37,805 nucleotides of DNA from Comamonadaceae bacterium (GTDB lineage Bacteria > Pseudomonadota > Gammaproteobacteria > Burkholderiales > Burkholderiaceae_C). The stretch covers positions 1 to 37,805 of the forward strand of contig CANGDZ010000031.1 in the NCBI GenBank assembly GCA_947452785.1. The letters run 5' to 3'. Of the stretch, positions 22,902 through 30,057 are shown in pieces. The notes under the pieces were generated by a model. That model saw nothing but the letters and a program-made list of their open reading frames with translations, had not been told where the DNA came from and searched no databases. Every line of letters starts with the position of its first letter. The stretch's first letter is position 1. The translations under genes were made by a program, and so were the position numbers.

Positions 22902-23940
22902 AGTCTGCGCCTCCGCCTAGCACCAAATCGCCAGAGTCGGACAGCTTGCGTGCAATACGCATGATGGTTTTTTGCGCTTCTTCCACATCGGCAATGCGCA
23001 GCAAACCCTTGGCGTTCATGTCGTCCACAAACATGCCACGTGCGCGGGTCGACATGTTTTCGAGGAACTTGCCGCGGACCTCTTCGTTGGCGCCCTTCAA
23101 GGCGATCATCAACATGTCGGGCTCGACATTGCGCATCAGCACTTGAATGCCTTTGCTGTCCACACTCAACAAGTTGTCGAAGGTGAACATATTGTCCTGA
23201 ATCTTCATCATCAACTCGGCATCGAGTTTTTCCAAGCCGCCCATGACCTGAGCTTCCAGCGCCGTTTTGGTCGAGTTCATGATCTTGGCAGCGGCCTTGA
23301 TGCCGCCGAAGCTGGACGAGGCGGCGCTCGAACTGCTCGAGAACTGCTTTTTCATGATGGCTTCCAACTCAGCCATGGCAGAGGGTTGCACCGTTTCCAG
23401 GCTGGCCACCCGTTGAATCACTTCCGAGCGAATCTCTTCGGGCAAAAACATCAGCACATCGGCAGCCACTTCGTGCTCCAGCACAGACAAAATGATGGCG
23501 CACACCTGCGGGTGTTCGCTGCGAATCATGTCCGCAATGGAGCGGGCATCCATCCACTGCAAAATATCCAAGCCTTTGGTACTTTGACCTGGCAAGATGC
23601 GGCCCAGTACCGAGGCGGCTTTGTCGTCGCCCAAGGCGCGCTTGAACACTTTTTCGACGTACTCGGTGGTGCCCAAACCAATGCTGGTTTGCTTTTTGAT
23701 GGTCATCACAAAGTCATCCAGCACCTGGTTCACCGCCTCTTGCGACAATTCGGCCACCGACACCATGGCACCGCCCAAAGCTTGAACTTCTTTGGGGTCC
23801 AAAAATTTCACAATCTCAGAGGCTTGTTGCTCGCCCAGCAACAGCATCAATACGGCTGCACGTTGCGAGCCTGACATGGCCGCCATTTCGATGCGCAGCG
23901 CCTCGGCTTTGGCCGGATCTTCGAGTAATTCGGTCGCCAT
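22894..23940 (-). CDS. fliG: Flagellar motor switch protein FliG
   Basis: A 348-residue switch protein. Typical segments are GSQRAAVLMLLLGEQQASEI, EHPQVCAIILSVLEHEVAAD, LPEEIRSEVIQRVASLETVQ, and the C-terminal torque domain FDNLLSVDSKGIQVLMRNVE, then KFLENMSTRARGMFVDDM with the conserved charged residues facing the stator. It sits on the FliF ring, transmits torque from MotA and changes rotation sense with FliM/FliN. It starts four bases after fliF and overlaps fliH. Confidence 0.97.
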   Translation of the reverse strand: MATELLEDPAKAEALRIEMAAMSGSQRAAVLMLLLGEQQASEIVKFLDPKEVQALGGAMVSVAELSQEAVNQVLDDFVMTIKKQTSIGLGTTEYVEKVFKRALGDDKAASVLGRILPGQSTKGLDILQWMDARSIADMIRSEHPQVCAIILSVLEHEVAADVLMFLPEEIRSEVIQRVASLETVQPSAMAELEAIMKKQFSSSSSAASSSFGGIKAAAKIMNSTKTALEAQVMGGLEKLDAELMMKIQDNMFTFDNLLSVDSKGIQVLMRNVEPDMLMIALKGANEEVRGKFLENMSTRARGMFVDDMNAKGLLRIADVEEAQKTIMRIARKLSDSGDLVLGGGADFV

Positions 23941-23944
23941 GGTT

Positions 23945-25777
23945 TTATCCTGCTTTGATCATGTTTTTGAGGACGCTGGCCACTCGGGCTGCATCGTCGG
24001 CCACGATGATGCGCACCAGCGCCACCTTGTCGTCGTAGGTGTTGGCAGTGTCCAGCATCTCGGCCGAGATGTTGGATTTCTTGGGCATCATTTTGGCTTT
24101 CAGCTCTTCCATGCTTTCCATGCCGCCATCTTGCAAGGCTTGCTTGTCGGCTTCGCTCAGCTCGCCGTCGCCTAAAGGACCCGCCAACAAAGCCGGGTCA
24201 ACCAAAGGCGGTGGTGGGGCAATGAAATGCATCACCGCAGGGCGGATCACCATCATGATGAAAGCCACAAACAACAAACCGAGCAAACCTGTTTTCAGAT
24301 TGTTCACCACTGATTCGTCTTTGTACCAAGGCACGCTCATATCAAAAATTTGCTCAGGCTCAAATTTGGCTTGAATCACCGTGACCACGTCACCTCGGGC
24401 TTCGTTAAAACCCACCACGCCACGTACCAAACTTTGCATGCGGGTAATTTCATCTTCGGTGAACGGGTTCGGCTTAGGATCCATTGGCTCGCCTTTTTCG
24501 TTCTTCGTCAAAGGTCCACGTTCATTGATCACGACCGCGACACTCAAACGTTCCACGGTGCCACTGGCCGCTTTCACGTGACGGACCGAGCGATCCAATT
24601 CAAAGTTGCGTGTGCTGCGACTGGTCGAGGTGCTTTTGTCACCTGCTGCGCTGGCGGGCGTTGCCGTCGTGTTCGTGTTTGCTGTCGGGGCGGCAGGCGG
24701 TGTGTTGGACAGGGCGCCCGGAATGCCGCTAGCATCTTTCAAGGTGTTTTTGTCTTCGCTCAAGGCTTCCGAACGCGTCTTGGGACCTTCTTTGCGGTTG
24801 TCAAAATCTTCGGTCGTGGTCTCGGTTTGCGTAAAGTCGAGCGACATGTTCACTTGCGAGCGCACATTGGCGTCACCCACAATTGGCGCCAAAATTTGCG
24901 AGACGCGTTGACGGTACACGTCTTCCAATTTTTGCTTGTGTTGGGTTTGTGCCGAAGTCAAACCCAGCGATGCTTCCGCCGTGGTGTCGGTAATCAGCTT
25001 GCCTTGGTTGTCCACCACGGTCACGTTCTCGGTGCTCATCAAAGGCACGCTGGAGGCTACCAAATGGACCAAGGCTTGCACCTGGGTCGGGCTGACGTAA
25101 CGACCCGGAAAAGGCGTGACCACGATAGAGGCCTTAGGCGGCGTGCGGTCGCGCACAAACACCGATTGCTTGGGCATGGCCAAATGCACCCTGGCGTACT
25201 GAATTGAATCAATCTGTGTGATGGTGTGCGCCAGTTCCTGCTCCATGGCGGCGGTGTAACGCACTTGCTCCATGAACTGGCTGGTCGTCATGGCCGATTG
25301 GTCTTTGAGCGAATCAATACCCGTGTTGCTGGTCTTGGGCAACCCTTTGGACGCCAAGAAAATACGCGCTTCATGAAAGCGGGTAGTAGGCACGGTAATT
25401 TGGCCATTGGCTGCATCCAGTACCGGCTTGAAATCGGCTTGCTTGAGGGCTTCAAATGCAGTTTGTTGGTCGGCCTCGTTCATGCCCGGCATGATGGGGC
25501 GGTAGTTGGGCGCGTTCATGGTGAGGTAAGTCAACACAAACAGCAACAATGCCAGACCCATCAGGATGAACGGCATCGCTTTTTTGACGCTGGGCTGCAT
25601 CAGCATTTGCTGCACGGGTGCAAACATGCCTGGTGCTGGTAAGGGCGAACCATCCGCGCTCACCAAAGCACCACCAGCGCCCGTGGTGGCCAAGGCGCCG
25701 CCCGTGGCATTGCCTGCAGCGCCGGGGGCGCCGGCAAAGTTATTCGGTTGAAAGGTTGCAGCGTTTGCGGTTGCCAT
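23945..25777 (-). CDS. fliF: Flagellar MS-ring protein FliF
   Basis: A 610-residue protein with two membrane segments, near residues 68-88 (PFILMGLALLLFVLTYL) and near 490 (LLGLLFVAFIMMVIRPAV). Between them lie the ring-building motifs (FKPVLDAANGQITVPTTRFH, ARIFLASKGLP, EQVRYTAAMEQELAHTITQI, ARVHLAMPKQSVF). A Pro/Thr/Ala-rich spacer (TPPAAPTANTNTTATPASAA) occurs in the periplasmic part. The C-terminal tail binds FliG. An Ala/Gly-rich N-terminus precedes the first helix. It forms the MS ring in the inner membrane. Confidence 0.97.
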   Translation of the reverse strand: MATANAATFQPNNFAGAPGAAGNATGGALATTGAGGALVSADGSPLPAPGMFAPVQQMLMQPSVKKAMPFILMGLALLLFVLTYLTMNAPNYRPIMPGMNEADQQTAFEALKQADFKPVLDAANGQITVPTTRFHEARIFLASKGLPKTSNTGIDSLKDQSAMTTSQFMEQVRYTAAMEQELAHTITQIDSIQYARVHLAMPKQSVFVRDRTPPKASIVVTPFPGRYVSPTQVQALVHLVASSVPLMSTENVTVVDNQGKLITDTTAEASLGLTSAQTQHKQKLEDVYRQRVSQILAPIVGDANVRSQVNMSLDFTQTETTTEDFDNRKEGPKTRSEALSEDKNTLKDASGIPGALSNTPPAAPTANTNTTATPASAAGDKSTSTSRSTRNFELDRSVRHVKAASGTVERLSVAVVINERGPLTKNEKGEPMDPKPNPFTEDEITRMQSLVRGVVGFNEARGDVVTVIQAKFEPEQIFDMSVPWYKDESVVNNLKTGLLGLLFVAFIMMVIRPAVMHFIAPPPPLVDPALLAGPLGDGELSEADKQALQDGGMESMEELKAKMMPKKSNISAEMLDTANTYDDKVALVRIIVADDAARVASVLKNMIKAG

Positions 25778-25799
25778 GGTCAGTTTCCTTCAGGCCGCA

Positions 25800-26144
25800 T
25801 CAAACAGGCATGTTCAAAATATCTTCATAGGCCTTGAGCACTTTGTTGCGCACCTGCAAGGTCGCCTCAAAGGACAGGGAAGACTTTTGCATCGCCAAGA
25901 CCACATCGGTCAACGGCACGGGCTCGCCGCGCTCGTAAGCGCTGGACAGCGCCTGGGCATTTTGCTGTTTCTCGTTGACGTTTTCAATCGTCTGCCGAAT
26001 CATGTCGGCAAAACCGGTTTGAGGCGTACTCTTGGCTTTGTCGGCGCTGGGCGTGTCCATACCGCCAGCGGCTTCAGACTGGTAAGCCCGCAGCGTTTGC
26101 AGCATGGAAGAAATATTGGCTTGTGAGGTGACTTTATCGATCAT
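25800..26144 (-). CDS. fliE: Flagellar hook-basal body protein FliE
   Basis: A 114-residue protein with the FliE landmarks GFADMIRQTIENVNEKQQNA and the C-terminal VPLTDVVLAMQKSSLSFEAT then RNKVLKAYEDILNMPV. It joins the MS ring to the rod. I start at MIDKVTSQ (ATG 26144); the upstream in-frame residues overlap the regulator gene and are not conserved. It heads fliEFGHIJ, 13 bases after the regulator gene. Confidence 0.95.
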   Translation of the reverse strand: MIDKVTSQANISSMLQTLRAYQSEAAGGMDTPSADKAKSTPQTGFADMIRQTIENVNEKQQNAQALSSAYERGEPVPLTDVVLAMQKSSLSFEATLQVRNKVLKAYEDILNMPV

Positions 26145-26157
26145 GGTGATCCCCTGG

Positions 26158-27669
26158 TCATCGCGCCAAAGCCATCGACGGCATGTCATTGCCGACTTTG
26201 AGCTTGGCTAATTTATAACGCAGCGTGCGTGGGCTGATGCCCAGTTGGCGTGCAGCTTCGATCCGGCTTTCGGTGTTTTGAATAGCGGCCATGATCAACT
26301 GATGCTCATTCGATTTAACGGCAGTTTGCAAATGCCCCACCGCAGAAAAAGAGGAGATGGCAGAAGACTGAAACAAAGCGCGAAATTCGTCCTCGCACAA
26401 GGGACCGTGCATTTCGTAGGGCGATTCCGCACGTGCTGTGCTGGGCAAGCTTTCCACTTCGGCTCTGGCCACGGGTTGGTGCAGCGATGATGCTGGTGCG
26501 GGAGGCGGCCCCATCAGGGTGTCGTCAAACATCAGATGCATGACCTCGATTTGAGCATCCGGGCTGAGCACCACGGCGCGTTGCACCACGTTTTCCAATT
26601 CACGCACATTGCCTGGCCAAGGGTAGGCCAGCAGCATCGACTGCGCCTCAGCACTCACTGTGAACACACTGTCTTTGGCATGACGCGCCAAGAGTTGTGC
26701 CACCAGTGGCAAGATGTCGCCCGGACGGTCACGCAGCGCGGGTACGCGCAGCTTGAAGGTGCTGATGCGGAAATACAAATCTTCGCGGAACTCCCGCGTG
26801 ACAATCGCTTGGCGTAAATCTTTGTTGGTGGCGGCCACCACGCGCACATCTACTGATACGGGACGCTCAGCGCCCAATCGTGTCAGCTGGCGCTCTTGCA
26901 ACACGCGCAGCAACTTGGCTTGCAAGTGCATGGGCATCTCGCCAATCTCGTCCAAAAACAAGGTGCCGCCTTGGGCCTGTTCAAACAAGCCTTTGAAATC
27001 TTTGTGCGCACCGGTGAACGCGCCTTTTTCGTGACCGAACAGCATGTCGTCAATTAGCTGCTCTGGCAGCGCCGCGCAGTTTAGGCCTACAAACGGCCCC
27101 TTGGCACGGTTCGACGATTCGTGCAGCACGCGGGCCAACACTTCTTTACCTGCACCGGTCGGCCCTTCAATCAAGGCCGTGACTTGGGCTTTTGCCACGC
27201 GCTGCGCCAAGGCCAGTAAGTGCCTGCTGGCCGGGTCCACATACACCACGCTGCGCTGCGGCGCGGGGGGGTGCGCCGCTGCTTGAGGGGTTTGTGCTTT
27301 TTGATCAGGCCTGTGCAGCGCGGCTTGCCATGCAGGTACGGTCCACTCGTCGGCGGCCATCACATGGTAGGCGCCCAGACGCATGGCTTGCACGGCCAGT
27401 GACAAATGTTGCCGCTCCACGCGGCAGATCACAGGCACGGTAATTTGAGCTTGTTGCTGCAAAGTCAAGACCGCTTGCAAGCGCTCCAGGCTGTTGTCCA
27501 GGCGCACCACAATCCAGTCCGCGTCGGTGAGTTGCTTTTGAATATCTTCGAGCGTGTGCAAGCGATGCACCGACATGCCGGCCAAAGCCAGTTGGGCGTG
27601 CTCTGGCGCACCCAGAGGTTGGACGGGGTCCAACCACAATGCGTGTTGCGCGATATTGAAAGAGCTCAT
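26158..27669 (-). CDS. Sigma-54-dependent flagellar transcription activator (FlrC/FleR-like)
   Basis: A 503-residue activator. Residues 1-120 have receiver-like predicted strands but lack a clear phospho-acceptor pattern. The central AAA+ domain has Walker A GPTGAGKE (169-176), the sigma-54 contact loop GAFTGA (216-221), Walker B TLFLDE (236-241) and the arginine-finger region. The C-terminus carries a Fis-type helix-turn-helix (SRIEAARQLGISPRTLRYKL). It directs sigma-54 RNA polymerase to middle or late flagellar promoters. I start at ATG 27669 (MSSFN); an ATG at 27690 would add seven residues. The gene has its own -24/-12 promoter, and fliE follows after 13 bases. Whether it is FlrC-, FleR- or FlbD-like cannot be settled from sequence. 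Confidence 0.88.
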   Translation of the reverse strand: MSSFNIAQHALWLDPVQPLGAPEHAQLALAGMSVHRLHTLEDIQKQLTDADWIVVRLDNSLERLQAVLTLQQQAQITVPVICRVERQHLSLAVQAMRLGAYHVMAADEWTVPAWQAALHRPDQKAQTPQAAAHPPAPQRSVVYVDPASRHLLALAQRVAKAQVTALIEGPTGAGKEVLARVLHESSNRAKGPFVGLNCAALPEQLIDDMLFGHEKGAFTGAHKDFKGLFEQAQGGTLFLDEIGEMPMHLQAKLLRVLQERQLTRLGAERPVSVDVRVVAATNKDLRQAIVTREFREDLYFRISTFKLRVPALRDRPGDILPLVAQLLARHAKDSVFTVSAEAQSMLLAYPWPGNVRELENVVQRAVVLSPDAQIEVMHLMFDDTLMGPPPAPASSLHQPVARAEVESLPSTARAESPYEMHGPLCEDEFRALFQSSAISSFSAVGHLQTAVKSNEHQLIMAAIQNTESRIEAARQLGISPRTLRYKLAKLKVGNDMPSMALAR

Positions 27670-27695
27670 GCTGTACGGTCTCTGTGTCATGAAAG

Positions 27696-27711
27696 TGGCA
27701 AGTTATTGCCA
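27696..27711. promoter_or_regulatory. Palindrome TGGCAA-N4-TTGCCA in the activator gene leader
   Basis: TGGCAAGTTATTGCCA is a perfect palindrome with 6-base arms. It lies at, or just past, the predicted transcription start of the activator gene. The same arms recur upstream of flagellin (29819-29834). It could be a binding site of the activator itself, since FlrC-type enhancers can lie downstream of the promoter. Confidence 0.5.
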
Positions 27712-27720
27712 GAGAGGTAA

Positions 27721-27735
27721 GCAATGGCCGTGCCA
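27721..27735 (-). promoter_or_regulatory. Sigma-54 (-24/-12) promoter of the activator-fliE operon
   Basis: Read on the minus strand, TGGCACGGCCATTGC followed by T matches the consensus TGGCAC-N5-TTGC exactly, including the 10-base gap between GG and GC. The predicted start near 27709 leaves a leader of about 40 bases before ATG 27669. Confidence 0.8.
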
Positions 27736-27843
27736 CGCGAAACAGTGAACCTAAGGTTACTTCATGTCATGCAAAGCGGCAATGCACAGCGGCAATGGAC
27801 GACTTTCCGACAGATCCAATCAACGGTTTTCAAACACGCTGAC

Positions 27844-28077
27844 TCACGCCAAAGTGTTGACGGAATTTTTGACTGAAGATGCAGAAGAAGGGGGCAGGGG
27901 TTTTGCCGTAAAACCCTGACATACGCGGCCATCGATGCGTAAAACTTCGATGGCGGGGAGGGCTTTCGATTTGAAGCCCAACAGCTTACAAGCGTAAGGC
28001 ATGCTGGGTTGCCAGCTGATGGCAAAGTGCTTGCACTGATAACAATTAGGCCCGCGCACGGCTGGATTGGCGCTCAT
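27844..28077 (-). CDS. Small four-cysteine protein of a flagellar cluster
   Basis: A 77-residue protein with GPNCYQCKHFAISWQPSMPY, ACKLLGFKSKALPAIEVLRI and GRVCQGF. The CxxC, single C and later C, with the GFKSK...P segment, match a short conserved protein I recall next to flagellar genes in beta- and gammaproteobacteria. Four cysteines suggest a zinc or iron-sulfur site, which is inference. It lies between flagellin and the sigma-54 activator on the same strand. Function is unknown. Confidence 0.7.
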   Translation of the reverse strand: MSANPAVRGPNCYQCKHFAISWQPSMPYACKLLGFKSKALPAIEVLRIDGRVCQGFTAKPLPPSSASSVKNSVNTLA

Positions 28078-28114
28078 TCAATAGCCCGAGTCACACGCAA
28101 GCAAATTTGCAAAA

Positions 28115-29767
28115 TTACTGCAGCAACTTCATGACCGTTTGCATGTCGGTATTGGCTTGCGCCAACACCGCTGTCGCGGCCTGTTGCATGATTTGGGTAC
28201 GCGCCAACTCGGTACTGGCCGCCGCGTAATCCGCGTCTTCAATTTGGCTGCGCGATGCTTCTTCGTTCAACGACACATTGGTCAAGTTGTCGACCACGTG
28301 TTGCAAACGGTTCATCACCGCGCCCATGGTAGATCGGCTGGTGGCTACGGCATCCAAAGCAACGTTGACTTTTTGAATCACATCATTGGCTGAAGCCACG
28401 GTGCTCACATTGGCTTGGGCTGTGTCGCTGGTCAAGCCACCCGTAATTTGGCCATTTTTGCCGTAGTCGGCCATGTCGATGGTGATGATCTGATCGGGCG
28501 ATGGCCCCACTTGAAAACTCAATCGACCAATGTTTTGCGAAGTGACTGGGCCGGGGGTAAAACCCAAGTCCCTGACTTTGGTGAAATCGGTCGTTGGGTC
28601 CGTATTGCCCGGATCGAAGGTGGAACCCGGATTGACGGTGAATGTATTGCTGGAACTCATCGTGACCGTGCCATAGACGGTTGATGCGATGACCGACCCG
28701 GCGACTGTTGTAGCAGCTGCGGCTGCGCTTGCCATGCCGGTCACGCCAGGCGGATTGGTGGCTGTGGGAGTATTCATCGCCAATCCAAAATCGCTGGCAT
28801 CCACGGCACTGTCGTCATACCAAACTGATAAGTTGCGACCATCGACCGTACTCAATGTCAGGCCGCCCGTGCCCGCATCGCCTGCGGTGACGCCATGCGT
28901 CGCCGTTTTGGCATTGATCGCATCCATCACATACTGGCGGCGTTCCACCGCGGTTTGACCGGTCGACAAACTCATGGGGATGGCCGTGCCATTGATGTAC
29001 AAAGTGGATTGAACGTTCGTAGCGCCGACTGTCGTTTTAGCGCCCGCGATGATGGCCGAATTGGCTTTCGCCGTGACGCCCGTCGCTGCCGTTTCCTTGT
29101 TAATGGCCGCTGCAATTGCAATGGCACTGGCTTCCTTTTTGCTGGTGCTGGCCGTGCCATTACTCAAGGCGTCATCTTCGGCGAGCGCTTCCGGAATGCC
29201 GGTTGTCGTGTAAGTGGTCACGCCGGCTGTGGTGCGCGACGTCACGATGGACAAATCACCAGTCGCCAATGTGGACGGGTTAGTGCCTACTTCCACTGGC
29301 GCGCGAGGCGCAGTGGTTGTTGTTGGCGCGCCGACTGGGATGCCCGCCTTGCCGTTCAAGATGGGAAAGCCGTTCCATTGGTGGGTCTCGGCGATCCGCA
29401 CGATTTCTTGTTTCAGTTGCTGGAACTCTTGGTCCAAGTAGCCCCGTTGATCCGTCGAGTAGGTGGCGTTGGCAGCTTGCACGGCCAACTCACTCATGCG
29501 TTGCAGCATGCTGGTGATGTCGTTAGTGGCGCCTTCAGCGGTTTGAATAAAAACGATCGCATCGCCCGCGTTGCGGACGGACTGGTTCAAGCTCTGGATG
29601 TTCTGCGTCATGCGCGCAGCAATGGCCAATCCCGCCGCGTCGTCTTTGGCGGAGTTGATGCGTTTGCCAGTCGACAATTGCTGCATCGCCACGCGCGACT
29701 CGCGTTGAGAAATCTTCAATGCGCCTTGGGTGTAAAGCGCCTTGATGTTGGTATTGATCACAGTCAT
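28115..29767 (-). CDS. fliC: Flagellin
   Basis: A 550-residue filament protein. The conserved N-terminal D0/D1 region (about 1-145) begins MTVINTNIKALYTQGALKIS and contains LSTGKRINSAKDDAAGLAIA. The C-terminal region (about 465-550) has RLQHVVDNLTNVSLNEEASR and the end IMQQAATAVLAQANTDMQTV. The middle ~300 residues are Thr/Ala/Ser-rich and variable, forming the outer filament domains; a hook-type motif (ERRQYVMDAINAKTA, then GLTLSTVDGRNLSV) is visible there. GGAG lies seven bases before ATG 29767. It is exported unfolded and without cleavage by the flagellar apparatus. Confidence 0.97.
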   Translation of the reverse strand: MTVINTNIKALYTQGALKISQRESRVAMQQLSTGKRINSAKDDAAGLAIAARMTQNIQSLNQSVRNAGDAIVFIQTAEGATNDITSMLQRMSELAVQAANATYSTDQRGYLDQEFQQLKQEIVRIAETHQWNGFPILNGKAGIPVGAPTTTTAPRAPVEVGTNPSTLATGDLSIVTSRTTAGVTTYTTTGIPEALAEDDALSNGTASTSKKEASAIAIAAAINKETAATGVTAKANSAIIAGAKTTVGATNVQSTLYINGTAIPMSLSTGQTAVERRQYVMDAINAKTATHGVTAGDAGTGGLTLSTVDGRNLSVWYDDSAVDASDFGLAMNTPTATNPPGVTGMASAAAAATTVAGSVIASTVYGTVTMSSSNTFTVNPGSTFDPGNTDPTTDFTKVRDLGFTPGPVTSQNIGRLSFQVGPSPDQIITIDMADYGKNGQITGGLTSDTAQANVSTVASANDVIQKVNVALDAVATSRSTMGAVMNRLQHVVDNLTNVSLNEEASRSQIEDADYAAASTELARTQIMQQAATAVLAQANTDMQTVMKLLQ

Positions 29768-29810
29768 GTGAATCTCCAGGTCGTCAAACCAGTTTTCGAA
29801 GTGACAAAAA

Positions 29811-29834
29811 TTGCCGCATGGCAACAACTTGCCG
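29811..29834. promoter_or_regulatory. Overlapping palindromes TTGCC/GGCAA in the flagellin leader
   Basis: The plus strand reads TTGCC-GCAT-GGCAA-CAAC-TTGCCG, giving two overlapping inverted repeats with 5-base arms. The right-hand one (TGGCAA-CAAC-TTGCC) matches the palindrome in front of the sigma-54 activator gene. It lies about 80-90 bases downstream of the predicted flagellin start. It may be an enhancer for the activator or an mRNA structure. Confidence 0.5.
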
Positions 29835-29923
29835 CTTCTTGAGTTTTTCCCTGCTGGACCGCTGCTCGGCTGTTAAATATGCCGTCGTTCAACGCATTCC
29901 TTAACGCAGTTTGAATGGGGTTA

Positions 29924-29939
29924 TGCAAATATTGTGCCC
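29924..29939 (-). promoter_or_regulatory. Sigma-54 promoter candidate for flagellin
   Basis: On the minus strand GGGCACAATATTTGCA matches GGCAC-N5-TTGCA, with the correct GG-to-GC spacing and only the leading T of the consensus changed. The predicted start near 29912 would give a 145-base leader. Confidence 0.65.
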
Positions 29940-29984
29940 GTCTATTTTTTGACACATGGAGGCTTGTGCTTGTTTCTATATGTG

Positions 29985-30000
29985 TGGCATCAATATTGCA
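29985..30000 (+). promoter_or_regulatory. Sigma-54 promoter candidate for the type I secretion operon
   Basis: TGGCATCAATATTGCA matches TGGCAY-N5-TTGCA with the right spacing. The predicted start near 30011 lies 47 bases before the exporter ATG. It stands 45 bases from the flagellin promoter on the other strand, so the two are back to back. Confidence 0.65.
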
Positions 30001-30057
30001 GGCGTATAGCAAATCTGTCTGATATTTGACATCACAACAAAGCAAAGCCTCCTTCTC

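Noticed and set aside
27696..27711. TGGCAATAACTTGCC as a second sigma-54 promoter
   Set aside because: Spacing is one base too short; the sequence is better explained as a palindrome.
28895..29842. Long open frame on the plus strand across flagellin (315 codons)
   Set aside because: It is the antisense shadow of the flagellin gene, is Arg/His/Gly-rich and has no family-like sequence.
29817..29844. Sigma-28 promoter for flagellin (TCAA...GCC)
   Set aside because: The -10 box is poor (GCCATGCG) and spacing is one base off; the sigma-54 match upstream is better.
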